Source of the DNA: Fontisubflavum oceani
Lineage (GTDB): Bacteria > Pseudomonadota > Alphaproteobacteria > Rhodobacterales > Rhodobacteraceae
DNA: 64,000 nucleotides
Direction: 5' to 3'
NCBI RefSeq assembly: GCF_030407165.1
Contig: NZ_CP129111.1
Span: forward strand, 3,162,001-3,226,000
Of this stretch, positions 44,585-53,527 are shown in pieces; within the stretch, counting starts at the first letter, position 1; each line of letters starts with the position of its first letter. The notes beneath the pieces were generated by a model. It was not told the DNA's origin. It ran no database searches and worked only from the letters and a program-made list of their open reading frames with translations. The position numbers were made by a program, and so were the translations under genes.

Positions 44585-45217
44585 TTAATCATCTGCGCCC
44601 GACACATGGTCGGCTTCCAAACGGGCTTGGGTCGCGGCATCGGCGACCAGCGGCACCGCCACGGGCTCGGTAGCGCCGGAGATCAGCGCGCGGGTATAGG
44701 CCACGATCTGCAAGACCAAACGCAGGCAGATCACCGAAAACGCCACAGGCGCCAGAAGCTTGGCCGGCCAAATCGGCAGCGCAATATCCATCGAGCTATC
44801 GCGGCTCCAGAGCGGCGCGTTGAAATCGAAGCTGCGCTGGAAATGGGTCCAACTGCCCCAAACCAGAAGCGCCATCAGCAGCAAAATCGCCAATGTCGTG
44901 ATAAGCTCGGCCAGCCAAAGCGCCCGCCCTTTCAGCGCCCCCACCAGCAGGTCCATCCGGATATGCCCGCCTTCGCGCTGCGCATAGGAAATGCCCAAGA
45001 AGGCGATGATCGGCATCGCCTGCTCGATCCAGTCGACATAGCCCGGCACAGGCTGGTTCATGAAATTCCGCCCGCTGACCGAGATCACGGCCAAGATCAT
45101 CAGCGCGAAGACCGCAAGCCCACTGATCAAAGCGAGGAATTTCTCCAGCCGGAACAAGGTCTGATCCAACCGACTGAGTTGGCTATCATCAGACCGTACC
45201 AGAGACGCACCAGCCAT
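44585..45217 (-). CDS. dctQ: TRAP transporter small permease (DctQ)
   Basis: 210 residues with four membrane segments. It has FLALISGLAVFALMILAVISVSGR, YVDWIEQAMPIIAFLGISYAQREGGHIRMDLLV (typical DctQ) and a C-terminal tail rich in Ala and Asp. Partner of DctM; 80 bases with a strong hairpin separate it from dctP. Confidence 0.9.
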   Translation of the reverse strand: MAGASLVRSDDSQLSRLDQTLFRLEKFLALISGLAVFALMILAVISVSGRNFMNQPVPGYVDWIEQAMPIIAFLGISYAQREGGHIRMDLLVGALKGRALWLAELITTLAILLLMALLVWGSWTHFQRSFDFNAPLWSRDSSMDIALPIWPAKLLAPVAFSVICLRLVLQIVAYTRALISGATEPVAVPLVADAATQARLEADHVSGADD

Positions 45218-45248
45218 GGCTGCCCCCTTTCAAAAGAGACGTGAAAGC

Positions 45249-45283
45249 GCCCCGTCCGGTCCACTGGAGGGATCGGGCGGGGC
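45249..45283 (-). terminator. Intercistronic stem-loop between dctP and dctQ
   Basis: GCCCCG (45249-45254) plus CCG (45256-45258) pair with CGGGCGGGGC (45274-45283), leaving one T/G mismatch. As in the sugar ABC operon, it lies directly after the binding-protein gene and may set high binding-protein to permease output. Confidence 0.6.
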
Positions 45284-45297
45284 TCGTCGAGTTTGGC

Positions 45298-46308
45298 TTA
45301 GCTGCCGTCGGCGATCATGCCGGTGACGTAATCGTAAAGCTCCTGCGCCGGGAGGCCCCGCGCGGTGTTCTCTTCGATCCAGGCGGCGGCTGCGGGGGCA
45401 GCAGCGGCCTCGCGGAAGGCTGCAATCTCTTCATCTGTGAAGGTCACGCGTTCGATCCCACGCTCGTCCAGCGCCGGACCCCACGCGGCCATGGTCTGGT
45501 TTTCATAGTACTCGACATAGTGGTCGAGCGCTTCGTCCACCGCACCTAGAAGCACCTCGCGATGCGCGTCTGAAAGCATATCCAGCGCGTCGGAATTCAC
45601 CACAACCGGGCAGTTGACGGTGCCGGGGTTGAGGTTCGTCGTCCACCACGTGCCGTTTTCGATGGTGCCAAAGGACATATGGGCATGCGGCGCGAAGCTG
45701 ACGGCGGTCACAACGCCGCTATCCATCGCCTGGCGCACTTCAGTGGCCGACATCGAGGTCGGGACCGCGCCAACGGTCTCCATCGCGGCACCAATGCCGC
45801 CGGTCGCGCGCACCGCGAGACCCTCGAAATCGGCCAGTGTTGCGGGCGCATCACCGCTGCCGACGATGTTGTATTGCGGCAAGGGCGACGGCATCAGCAG
45901 CGTCGCGTTCCAGCGTGCCAAATCGGCCTGAACCGCCGGATGCTGATAAAGCGCTTGGCTGATCTCGCGTTCTTGCTGCAACGTGGTCACGCCGAGGAAC
46001 GGCAATTCCAAAACGGTGATCGAGGGGTTTTTGTCCCGGTGATAGCCAGCGCAGAACTGCGCCATCTCAAACGCGCCAATCGAAATCCCATCTAGGTTCT
46101 CGCGGTTGCCTGAGAGGCCGCCGTAAGAGATGTTCATGGTGAACTCACCATCGGTGCGCTCAGACACCAGTTCGGCCAGGCGTTCCACATGTTCGGTAAA
46201 CGCGCGGCGTGTGCCCCAAACCGAGACGTTCCATTCGGTGGCAAGCGCCTCAGTCACGAAACTGGCGGACAGAATGACGGCGGTGGTTCCGGTTAAAATC
46301 TTCTGCAT
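45298..46308 (-). CDS. dctP: TRAP transporter substrate-binding protein (DctP)
   Basis: 336 residues, with signal peptide MQKILTGTTAVILSASFVTEALA and mature start TEWNVSVWGTRRAFTEHVERLAELV. The family Arg is in LAVRATGGIGAAMETVGAVPTSMSATEVRQAM, where it binds the ligand carboxylate, with FAPHAHMSFG after it. GGAGGAGA precedes the ATG at 46308. Ligand unknown, probably a carboxylic acid. Controlled by the two-component genes directly upstream. Confidence 0.92.
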   Translation of the reverse strand: MQKILTGTTAVILSASFVTEALATEWNVSVWGTRRAFTEHVERLAELVSERTDGEFTMNISYGGLSGNRENLDGISIGAFEMAQFCAGYHRDKNPSITVLELPFLGVTTLQQEREISQALYQHPAVQADLARWNATLLMPSPLPQYNIVGSGDAPATLADFEGLAVRATGGIGAAMETVGAVPTSMSATEVRQAMDSGVVTAVSFAPHAHMSFGTIENGTWWTTNLNPGTVNCPVVVNSDALDMLSDAHREVLLGAVDEALDHYVEYYENQTMAAWGPALDERGIERVTFTDEEIAAFREAAAAPAAAAWIEENTARGLPAQELYDYVTGMIADGS

Positions 46309-46407
46309 GGGTCTCCTCCCTGGATCCTGCATATGTCGGTCTGCGCAGCATCACGGATTCGTGTGGCTTTGCCTATGAGAGATTTTGCCGACAGGATCCG
46401 CCCTGCC

Positions 46408-46423
46408 CTGCGGAAATCCGCAG
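46408..46423. promoter_or_regulatory. Inverted repeat upstream of dctP, candidate response-regulator site
   Basis: CTGCGGAAATCCGCAG has seven-base perfect arms around AA. It sits about 100 bases upstream of the dctP start, just past the stop of the response-regulator gene. Suitable position for an upstream activator site. No GG-N10-GC sigma-54 promoter is evident between it and dctP. Confidence 0.5.
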
Positions 46424-46426
46424 AGC

Positions 46427-47767
46427 TTAGAGCAGCGCATCTTTGTCGAGGCCGAGCTTGACGATTTTCTCGTTCAACGTCCGCCGTCCGATGCCAAGCG
46501 CTTCGGCGACGGCGTCCATCCGACCTTGATGGGCGCGGATCGCTTTGCCGATCAATTCGCGCTCAAACACCGCCACGGCCTCGCGCAGGGTTTCGGGCAC
46601 ATCTTCGACAAGAGGATCGCTTTGGATCGCTGCCGCGACTGACCCCGCACCGCGCCGGGCCGCCAGAACCCGGCGTTCGGCAGCGTTGCGCAATTCGCGC
46701 ACATTGCCGGGCCAGTCATGGGCCAGCAAGGCCGCCACGTCCTCGGGGCCAAGCTCCGGTGGGGTGATCTCATAAACCTGGCCGAACTCTTGCAGGAAAT
46801 GGGTGTAAAGCAGCACCAGATCATCACGGCGGTGCCGGAGCGGCGGCAGGGTCAACACCATTGTGTTCAACCGATAGAGCAAATCCTGGCGCAAATGGCC
46901 GTCCTGCACCGCCTGCTCGGTGTCGAGATTAGAGGCTGAGATGACCCGGAAGCGCACTGAAACCGGCGTCGTGCTGCCGATCGGGGTGATCTCTTGATCC
47001 TCGATCACCCGCAGCAATTTCGCCTGAACCGGCAGGGGGCACGCGCTGATCTCATCCAGGAACAACGTCCCGCCGCTGGCCGCGATCAACTTACCCGCAT
47101 GGCTGCCTTTGATGCCAAACATCTCCGTCTCGAATTGATCCGCCGGGATCGCGGCACAGTTTAACGGCACGAAGGGCGCGGCGGCACGCGGCCCCAGATC
47201 ATGCAGAGCGCGGGCAACCAGTTCTTTGCCGGTCCCGGTCTCGCCTTGCAGCAGCACCGGCATATCGATCTCAGCCAAGTCCAATATCTCTTCGCGTAGC
47301 CCGGCGATCTCTGCGGTCTGACCAATCAGAAGCCGATCGAGCCCGGAGAGGCGCGCCAATTGCACTTTCAGCCGCTCGGTGCCCTTGGCCATGCGGTGTT
47401 GTTCGGCGGCATGGCGCAGGATGGTCAGAAGACGGCGCGGCTCATAAGGTTTCTCTACGAAACTATAGGCCCCGTCCTGCATCGCCTGCACCGCTGTCGG
47501 GATATCCCCATGGGCGGAGATCAGCACCAAGGGCGGGGCGATATTGTGATCAAGGCTGGCCAGAAGCTCCAGGCCAGACATGCCCGGCATCCGCACATCC
47601 GACAGGATGACGTCGGGCTGCAACTCGGGCCAAAGCGCCTCGACCTGCGCCGCGCGCGAGACCGCTTCGGCCCGCCAGCCCGCGGCCTCCAGCAAGTTGA
47701 TCAGCGAGACGCGCATGGATTTGTCGTCATCCACGATCAGAATGCTGTATGTATCTTGCGCGCTCAT
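46427..47767 (-). CDS. dctD: NtrC-family response regulator (DctD-like) with degenerate GAFTGA loop
   Basis: 446 residues: receiver domain with D57 in VILSDVRMPGMSG, AAA+ domain with Walker A LLQGETGTGKE and Walker B GGTLFLDEI, arginine-rich VRFRVISASN, and a Fis-type C-terminal helix-turn-helix (ALGIGRRTLNEKIVKLG). The GAFTGA sigma-54 contact loop is replaced by FGIKGSHAGKL, so the protein may work with the housekeeping polymerase, as R. capsulatus NtrC does. Its start overlaps the kinase stop by four bases; dctP follows 118 bases downstream. Confidence 0.88.
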   Translation of the reverse strand: MSAQDTYSILIVDDDKSMRVSLINLLEAAGWRAEAVSRAAQVEALWPELQPDVILSDVRMPGMSGLELLASLDHNIAPPLVLISAHGDIPTAVQAMQDGAYSFVEKPYEPRRLLTILRHAAEQHRMAKGTERLKVQLARLSGLDRLLIGQTAEIAGLREEILDLAEIDMPVLLQGETGTGKELVARALHDLGPRAAAPFVPLNCAAIPADQFETEMFGIKGSHAGKLIAASGGTLFLDEISACPLPVQAKLLRVIEDQEITPIGSTTPVSVRFRVISASNLDTEQAVQDGHLRQDLLYRLNTMVLTLPPLRHRRDDLVLLYTHFLQEFGQVYEITPPELGPEDVAALLAHDWPGNVRELRNAAERRVLAARRGAGSVAAAIQSDPLVEDVPETLREAVAVFERELIGKAIRAHQGRMDAVAEALGIGRRTLNEKIVKLGLDKDALL

Positions 47768-49539
47768 GCCACCGCCTCTGTCACCGGCATCTCCACGCGG
47801 AACACAGCGCCGCCGTCGTCGCGGTTTTCGGCTGTCATGCGCCCATGATGCTCTTTCACGATCCCCGCCGAAATCGCGAGGCCCAGCCCCATCCCCTGCC
47901 CCGACGCACGGCTGGTCACGAAGGGTTCTTGCAACTCGGCCAGATCCGCGCCGCCCAGCCCATGGCCGCGATCTCGGACCTCAAACCAGGCTGTCTGACC
48001 GGATATGCCCATCTCGACACGCAATGCGCGGTCATCCGTTTCTTCCATCGCATCCAGGGCATTGCGCAGCAGATTGGTCATCACTTGCTCAACCCGCAGC
48101 TTGTTGCCCTGCACAATCACCGGATTGGCCGGCAACGTGGTCTCAAGCGCAACCCCGCCCGCTTCGATATTCGGTTGCACCAATGTCAGCGCCTCGCCCA
48201 TGGCCGCACGCAAATCGACAGGCTCCAAGGCCTCCGCCCCAGGGCTGGCAAAGAACTTCAACTGCCGGGTGATCCCGGCCATTCGCTCGACCAGCCCGCT
48301 TAATTGGCCAACCGGTTGAGACCGGGGCGGATCGGTCATTTCGGCGGCGGCCAGATGGTTGCGCATTGCGGTGATCGGTTGGCCCAACTCATGGGTGACC
48401 GACGCCGCAAGTTCGCCCAGAGCGGCCAAACGGCTGGCGCGGGCCAACTCATCACGGGTGCGTTCCAGCCGCCGCTCGGCTGCGCGACGCTCTTCGATCT
48501 CGACCGCCAGGCGTTCATTGGAGCGGCGCAGCAGAACCTCTTCAGCCTCGGACCGGCGCAGCGAGGCCTCGATCTGAACATTGCGCCGCAGCTGAAACGC
48601 GATCAGCAGTGCGCCGCCCAAGATGATCGCGAGACCGGCGGCGAGCCAGCTTCGCGTCACCGCAGGCTCGTCAGACGCAAAGTAGTGCAGGACCCAATCA
48701 TGCGGCAGCCGGTCCGTGGTCAGATGTATCTGCTCTTGGCCCGCAATCTCGGCCCTGGTGTCGCCCAGAAGTGTCCAGTCGAGTGGTGCCAGGTCTTGCC
48801 CGTCAAACTGCCGCGCCTCTGCGATTTGGGCGCGTTGATCAGCGCTGAGCGGCGCGAGCGCCCGATAGCGCCAAGATGGATCGGAGGCGAGAAGCACCAC
48901 CCCATCCTGATTGACCAACACCACCGTCTCGCCAGCTTCGCGCCAGGTGTTTTCCAACCGGATCAAATCGAGCTTGAGCGCGATGACACCGACCACCGCG
49001 CCCTCGTCATCCACAACCGGATCAGCGATGAAAAACCCAGGGAGCCCCGTGGTCGCGCCGATGCCGTAAAACTCGCCCTGCCGTCCGGCGAGCGCGTCCC
49101 GGAAATAGGGGCGGAAGGCATAGTTCTGCCCGACAAAGCTTTGCGGTGCGTTTGCGTTGGACGACGAGATCGTCAGCCCGTCGGGCGTCATCAGATAAAT
49201 CGCATCAAGCTCCGCCTGTTCCGCAAAGGCCGCCAGCCGGATATCAAGCGTTTCGGTCGGCGCGCCCGTCGCCGTCGCCACCACAAACGGGTCGCGCGCC
49301 AGGACAAAGGTTAGATGTGAGAAGCGCTCAAGCTCGGCCACAACCGTGCTGCGATAGAGCGACAAGCGCCCCTCGGCCTCAGTCAGTTCATTGGACAAAA
49401 ACACCCGATAGGCCAGCGTAAAAACCATGGCCGCAACCGCCAGCGGCAAGACGCCATAGAGCAGACCCGGGCGCATATAGCGCGCCAGACCGTCGACCAC
49501 GCCAGCAGGCGGAGCAACGATGGTCGATGTTTTGCTCAC
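47764..49539 (-). CDS. dctB: Sensor histidine kinase, DctB-like with periplasmic Cache sensor
   Basis: About 591 residues. An N-terminal membrane segment (YGVLPLAVAAMVFTLAYRVF), then a periplasmic double-Cache region (LYLMTPDG-like IYLMTPDGLTISSSNANAPQ, GQNYAFRPYFRDALAG, GFFIADPV), a second membrane segment (WLAAGLAIILGGALLIAFQL), a coiled coil, the His box ASVTHELGQPITAMRNHL, and an ATPase domain (NLLRNALDAM, DRGHGLGG, GMGLGLAI). Probably senses the TRAP ligand. GTG 49539 is preferred because GGAGGAGG lies just upstream; the frame is open to 49602. Confidence 0.88.
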   Translation of the reverse strand: MSKTSTIVAPPAGVVDGLARYMRPGLLYGVLPLAVAAMVFTLAYRVFLSNELTEAEGRLSLYRSTVVAELERFSHLTFVLARDPFVVATATGAPTETLDIRLAAFAEQAELDAIYLMTPDGLTISSSNANAPQSFVGQNYAFRPYFRDALAGRQGEFYGIGATTGLPGFFIADPVVDDEGAVVGVIALKLDLIRLENTWREAGETVVLVNQDGVVLLASDPSWRYRALAPLSADQRAQIAEARQFDGQDLAPLDWTLLGDTRAEIAGQEQIHLTTDRLPHDWVLHYFASDEPAVTRSWLAAGLAIILGGALLIAFQLRRNVQIEASLRRSEAEEVLLRRSNERLAVEIEERRAAERRLERTRDELARASRLAALGELAASVTHELGQPITAMRNHLAAAEMTDPPRSQPVGQLSGLVERMAGITRQLKFFASPGAEALEPVDLRAAMGEALTLVQPNIEAGGVALETTLPANPVIVQGNKLRVEQVMTNLLRNALDAMEETDDRALRVEMGISGQTAWFEVRDRGHGLGGADLAELQEPFVTSRASGQGMGLGLAISAGIVKEHHGRMTAENRDDGGAVFRVEMPVTEAVA

Positions 49540-49725
49540 AACGGGCCCCTCCTCCCCAATCCGGCCGTCCCCCTTAAGACTGACCATTTCATTTGATGCC
49601 ACGCCGAGGGGCGTTTTCGCAATGCCGGGTGGGTCACCTTATCTGGCGAACGGGTTTGCGTCCGGTGAGGCGGGCGTATAAGTTGGCGATCAACGGAAAA
49701 AGAGCGGTTTGGAAACACCCCCAAT

Positions 49726-50600
49726 ATGCAGGTTGTCTATCATCTCGGCGCCCCTTGCACCGACGAAGATCGGCTGATCAAATCGCTGTTGCAGAACCGT
49801 GCGCAGCTGGCGGGTTTGGGAGTCGTGGTTCCACCGCCCGGTCGATACCGTTCAGTGATCCGCGATGCGAGCCGGGCCCTGAAGGGGCTGCTGCATCAGA
49901 AGATATTCAAGACGCGCTGCTTGATGCCATCATGGATGAGGAAGACTGCGAACGTCTGGTCCTCTCGGACCCGCATTTCATCTGCATCAACCGTCTCATG
50001 GTGCAGCGGGTGCAAATCTGGCCGATGATTGAGCGCGAAACGACGAAGCTGCGCAATCTGGTGCCGCACGCGCAAGTCGAATTCTTCATCGGGATGCGCG
50101 ACCCCGCCACCTTGATTCCCGCCCTGTTCAAAGCATCGCGGTTCACCGATTTCGATGAGTTTACCGAAGGCATGCAACCCGGGGCGGTGACCTGGTCCGA
50201 AATGCTGGGCCGGTTGCAACGGGCTCATCCCGACTGCCAGATCACGGCGTGGAACAACGAGGACACCCCATTTCTTTGGGGTCAATTGATGCGGGAACTG
50301 GCAGGGATCGGCAATGATGTGTCGTTGGCTGGCGTTGATGATCTGCTTGAGTCGATCATGGATCCGGCCGGATACAAACGGATGCAGGCTTATGTGGCGC
50401 AGAATCCACCCGAAACCGAGATTCAACGGCGCCGGATCGCAGCGGCATTTTTAGACAAATTTGCCTTGGAAGATGCGATCGAAGAGGAACTCGACGCCCC
50501 CGGGTGGAGCGAAGAGATGATCGAACAGATGACCGAGGCCTATGAGGCCGATATGGACTATGTCGCGGATTTGCCCGGCGTGACCTATATCAGGCCCTAA
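49726..50600 (+). pseudogene. Conserved-looking protein of unknown function, frameshifted
   Basis: It begins MQVVYHLGAPCTDEDRLIKS, reminiscent of the phosphate-binding start of sulfotransferase-like proteins, but I do not recognise a family. The first frame holds about 53 residues. The rest (EDIQDALLDAIMDEEDCERL, HFICINRLMVQRVQIWPMIE, GMRDPATLIPALF, ending at 50600) lies in another frame. Five G for four near 49873 restores continuity, giving about 291 acidic residues. It is divergent from dctB and converges on the DUF2312 gene. Cytoplasmic; no signal peptide. Confidence 0.65.
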
Positions 50601-50616
50601 CCGTCCCGTCCGGCGA

Positions 50617-50883
50617 TCACCGCATCCCAAGCGCTTCTTTATACATCTCCAGCACCGCCTCTTCTTCGGCGATATCATCCGGTTCCCGTTTGCGCAGCGC
50701 GATGACTTTGCGGATGACCTTGGTGTCATACCCTCGGCTCTTGGCCTCGGCCATGACCTCTTTTTGCTGATCCGCGATATCCCGCTTTTCCGCGTCCAAG
50801 CGCTCGAAACGCTCAATGAACTGCCGCAGCTCGTCGGCGGTCACGCGGTAGCTATCGGAGGGGGTTTGAGCGTCATCCATCAT
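50617..50883 (-). CDS. DUF2312 / GapR-like DNA-binding protein
   Basis: 88 residues. The conserved DUF2312 core is DELRQFIERFERLDAEKRDIADQQKEV, then AEAKSRGYDTKVIRKVIALRKR, then AEEEAVLEMYKEALGM. GapR-type proteins of alphaproteobacteria clamp overtwisted DNA ahead of replication forks and RNA polymerase. ATG 50883 is followed directly by another ATG (50880); either may be used. Frames upstream of it are not family-like. Confidence 0.9.
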   Translation of the reverse strand: MMDDAQTPSDSYRVTADELRQFIERFERLDAEKRDIADQQKEVMAEAKSRGYDTKVIRKVIALRKREPDDIAEEEAVLEMYKEALGMR

Positions 50884-51015
50884 GTCTTGGGGACCTTTAT
50901 GTTCGCAGGATCGGGCCAAAGCTCTACATCTCGCACTTGGGAGCCGCAAGTGATGCTGGACCCCGGCGCGCAAATTGCGCAAACTGACACACTCTGACGA
51001 TGAGGAATGTGGCCA

Positions 51016-51234
51016 ATGGAACTGTTGATCTGGATCGGAACCGGACTTGCGATTTTGGGCCTCATGGCCATCGGATACTGCATCGTTGTCGCCATCGGCG
51101 CGAAACGGGCCAAGCTTTCCGATAGTGAGCTGCGCGCCCGATTGCAGCGTGTCGTGCCGATTAATATGGGCGCGGTCCTGGCCTCGGTCTTGGGCATGAT
51201 GAGTGTGGTGGTCGGCGTGGTGATGGGCGGCTAA
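51016..51234 (+). CDS. Small two-segment membrane protein, unknown function
   Basis: 72 residues with two hydrophobic helices (ELLIWIGTGLAILGLMAIGYCIVVAIG and PINMGAVLASVLGMMSVVVGVVMGG) joined by a basic loop (AKRAKLSDSELRARLQRV). GAGGA at 51002-51006 fits the ATG at 51016 better than the ATG at 51007. Likely an inner-membrane hairpin. No family recognised; it stands alone. Confidence 0.7.
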   Translation: MELLIWIGTGLAILGLMAIGYCIVVAIGAKRAKLSDSELRARLQRVVPINMGAVLASVLGMMSVVVGVVMGG

Positions 51235-51628
51235 CCCCCTGCCAACCGACTGTTATCTCTTTAAAATTCAGCCAAACTGCAAATCGCTACTGTCGAACGG
51301 CGCAAGTTGATTGGCCCGCGTGACCTCGCTCTCTAATCAGTGATCCCGTCGCCGCGACGGCCGCCCTCAAAAAACCCGCGCGTTTCCCGCAACATTCAGA
51401 TTGATGACATCGCTTTCGGCACTGCCGAAACGCGCATTGCTCAGAGCAATTGCGTGAGTATTGATCATAAATTCAGTCTCTCTATGAAAGTCTGAAAAAT
51501 GGGCCTTTCCAAAAAAGACTCGTGCAAAAGTGATCTTAGGTCCGCTTTTTTGCCCGGATGCGTATTGCCGTCAGACCTGTTCCACACCAGCATGACCGCG
51601 AACGACATAGCCAACCGGGAGGTCCCTT
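51235..51628. other. 394-base gene-free stretch before ggt
   Basis: No credible coding frame on either strand. A CCGTCG/CGACGG hairpin lies near 51348-51362, and AT-rich segments occur around 51460-51540, including two TTTTTT/AAAAAA runs. The ggt ribosome site (GGGAGG) lies at the right end. A small RNA cannot be excluded, but nothing specific supports one. Confidence 0.45.
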
Positions 51629-53431
51629 ATGCGTCTCATTCTCTTTCCAACCACGGCCCTTTTGCTGACGACCAGCCTCGCGCTGGCGCAAGACGCCGCC
51701 GATGCCGTTGCACCCGAGGGGGCCACCGAAACCGGCGCGATGGCACTGTCGCAGGCTGCGATGGATGCCATGGCAGCGCGCGATGCCGGGCAGCCTGTAA
51801 CAGCCGAAAACTGGATGGTCGCCGCGGCCAATCCGCTTGCGGTCGAAGCGGGTGCGGATGTTTTGCGCGCCGGTGGATCAGCGGCGGATGCGATGGTCGC
51901 CGTGCAAGCCGTCTTGGGCCTTGTGGAGCCGCAAAGCTCGGGCCTCGGCGGCGGGGCGTTTCTGGTTTGGTATGACGCGGCGACTGGCGAGATCACCACG
52001 CTTGATGGCCGCGAAACCGCGCCGATGGCGGTGACCCCCACCCTGTTTCAAAACGAAGACGGCGAGCCACTGGGCTTTTTCGATGCCGTTGTGGGCGGGC
52101 TGTCCGTTGGCACGCCCGGCACGCCCGCGTTGATGGAAGAGGCCCATCGGCGGTGGGGCGAGGCAAACTGGGGCAGCCTGTTTGAGGCCGCGATCAGCCA
52201 TGCCGAAGACGGGTTTGAGGTTTCGGCCCGGATGGCCGGTTCCATCGCGCGAGATGCCGAGCGGCTCTCCACCTTCCGGGCCACTGCGGCCTATTTCCTG
52301 CCGAACGGCACGCCGCTGGCCGAAGGCACGCTTCTGCAAAACCAGGCCTATGCCGATACGCTGCGCGCGATGGCCGCTGAGGGTGCCGAGGTGATCTATA
52401 GCGGACCGATTGCCGAAGGGATTGTCGAGACCGTGCGCAGCGCCGAGGGCAATCCGGGTCTGCTGTCGCTTCGAGACCTTGCGCTTTATGAGGTGATCGA
52501 ACGTGCGCCGGTCTGTGTCGAATACCGCGCCTATGATGTCTGTGGCATGGGCCCGCCCTCCTCCGGTGCGCTGACGGTTGGGCAAATCCTTGGGATCGTG
52601 AACAATTTCGACATCTCGGACCCAACCGATCCTGACACTTGGCGGCTGATCGGCGATGCCTCCCGCCTGGCCTTCGCCGACCGCGGCCGCTACATGGCGG
52701 ATAGCGATTTTGTGCCGATGCCGACGGCGGGCCTGGTCGATCCGTTCTACCTCGAGGAACGCGCGGGCCTGATCGCGGGGGATCGGACCGATGGGTTCGG
52801 TGCGCTGCCCGAGGTGGCCCCCGGCAATCCGGAATGGGATCACGCGATGCTCTGGGCCGATGACCAGTCGCTCGAACTGCCCTCGACCAGCCATATCTCG
52901 ATCGTTGATGCAGAGGGCAATGTGCTGTCGATGACCACAACCATCGAAAACGGCTTTGGCTCGCGGTTGATGGCGCCCGGCGGGTTCCTGCTCAACAATG
53001 AGTTGACCGATTTCTCCTTCCGCACCCATGTGGATGGCGTCCCGATTGCCAACCGGATCGAGCCGGGCAAACGCCCCCGCTCCTCGATGGCGCCGACGAT
53101 CGTGTTGGAAGATGGCGCACCGGTCCTGGCCGTGGGCTCGCCGGGCGGCAGCCGGATTATCGGTTATGTCGCGCAGACGATCCTCGCGCATCTGGAGTGG
53201 GGGATGGATGTGCAACAGGCCGCGTCGATGCCGCATCTGGTGAACCGCTTCGGCACCTATGACCTGGAAGAAGGTACCGAGGCCGAAGGCTTTGCCGAGG
53301 CTTTGACCGATTTGGGTTATGAGGTGAATATCCGCGGCCTCAACTCCGGCATCCATGTCATCGCGATTGGTGACGATGGCTTACAAGGCGGGGCCGACCC
53401 GCGCCGCGAAGGCATTGCCTTGGGTGAGTAA
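51629..53431 (+). CDS. ggt: Gamma-glutamyltransferase, secreted
   Basis: 600 residues, with signal peptide MRLILFPTTALLLTTSLALAQ. A periplasmic N-terminal nucleophile hydrolase that cleaves gamma-glutamyl bonds of glutathione and related compounds. The precursor should self-cleave before Thr420 in LPSTSHISIVD. Other family segments are GGSAADAMVAVQAVLGLVEP, SSGLGGGAFLVWYD, GMGPPSSGALTVGQIL, GKRPRSSMAPTIV and GSPGGSRIIGYV. GGGAGG lies upstream. A strong hairpin follows at 53441-53465. It stands alone. Confidence 0.93.
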   Translation: MRLILFPTTALLLTTSLALAQDAADAVAPEGATETGAMALSQAAMDAMAARDAGQPVTAENWMVAAANPLAVEAGADVLRAGGSAADAMVAVQAVLGLVEPQSSGLGGGAFLVWYDAATGEITTLDGRETAPMAVTPTLFQNEDGEPLGFFDAVVGGLSVGTPGTPALMEEAHRRWGEANWGSLFEAAISHAEDGFEVSARMAGSIARDAERLSTFRATAAYFLPNGTPLAEGTLLQNQAYADTLRAMAAEGAEVIYSGPIAEGIVETVRSAEGNPGLLSLRDLALYEVIERAPVCVEYRAYDVCGMGPPSSGALTVGQILGIVNNFDISDPTDPDTWRLIGDASRLAFADRGRYMADSDFVPMPTAGLVDPFYLEERAGLIAGDRTDGFGALPEVAPGNPEWDHAMLWADDQSLELPSTSHISIVDAEGNVLSMTTTIENGFGSRLMAPGGFLLNNELTDFSFRTHVDGVPIANRIEPGKRPRSSMAPTIVLEDGAPVLAVGSPGGSRIIGYVAQTILAHLEWGMDVQQAASMPHLVNRFGTYDLEEGTEAEGFAEALTDLGYEVNIRGLNSGIHVIAIGDDGLQGGADPRREGIALGE

Positions 53432-53440
53432 AACCAAAAC

Positions 53441-53465
53441 AGGCCGGGGATTTGCTCCCCGGCCT
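53441..53465 (+). terminator. Terminator-like hairpin after ggt
   Basis: AGGCCGGGGA (53441-53450) pairs perfectly with TCCCCGGCCT (53456-53465) around TTTGC, ten bases after the ggt stop. There is no long T-run, but the stem is very stable. Confidence 0.72.
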
Positions 53466-53527
53466 GACGACCGCGCCCGCGCGGTCTGATCATCGACGTA
53501 CAACGTCTGTTGCGCACGTCGTCTGCG

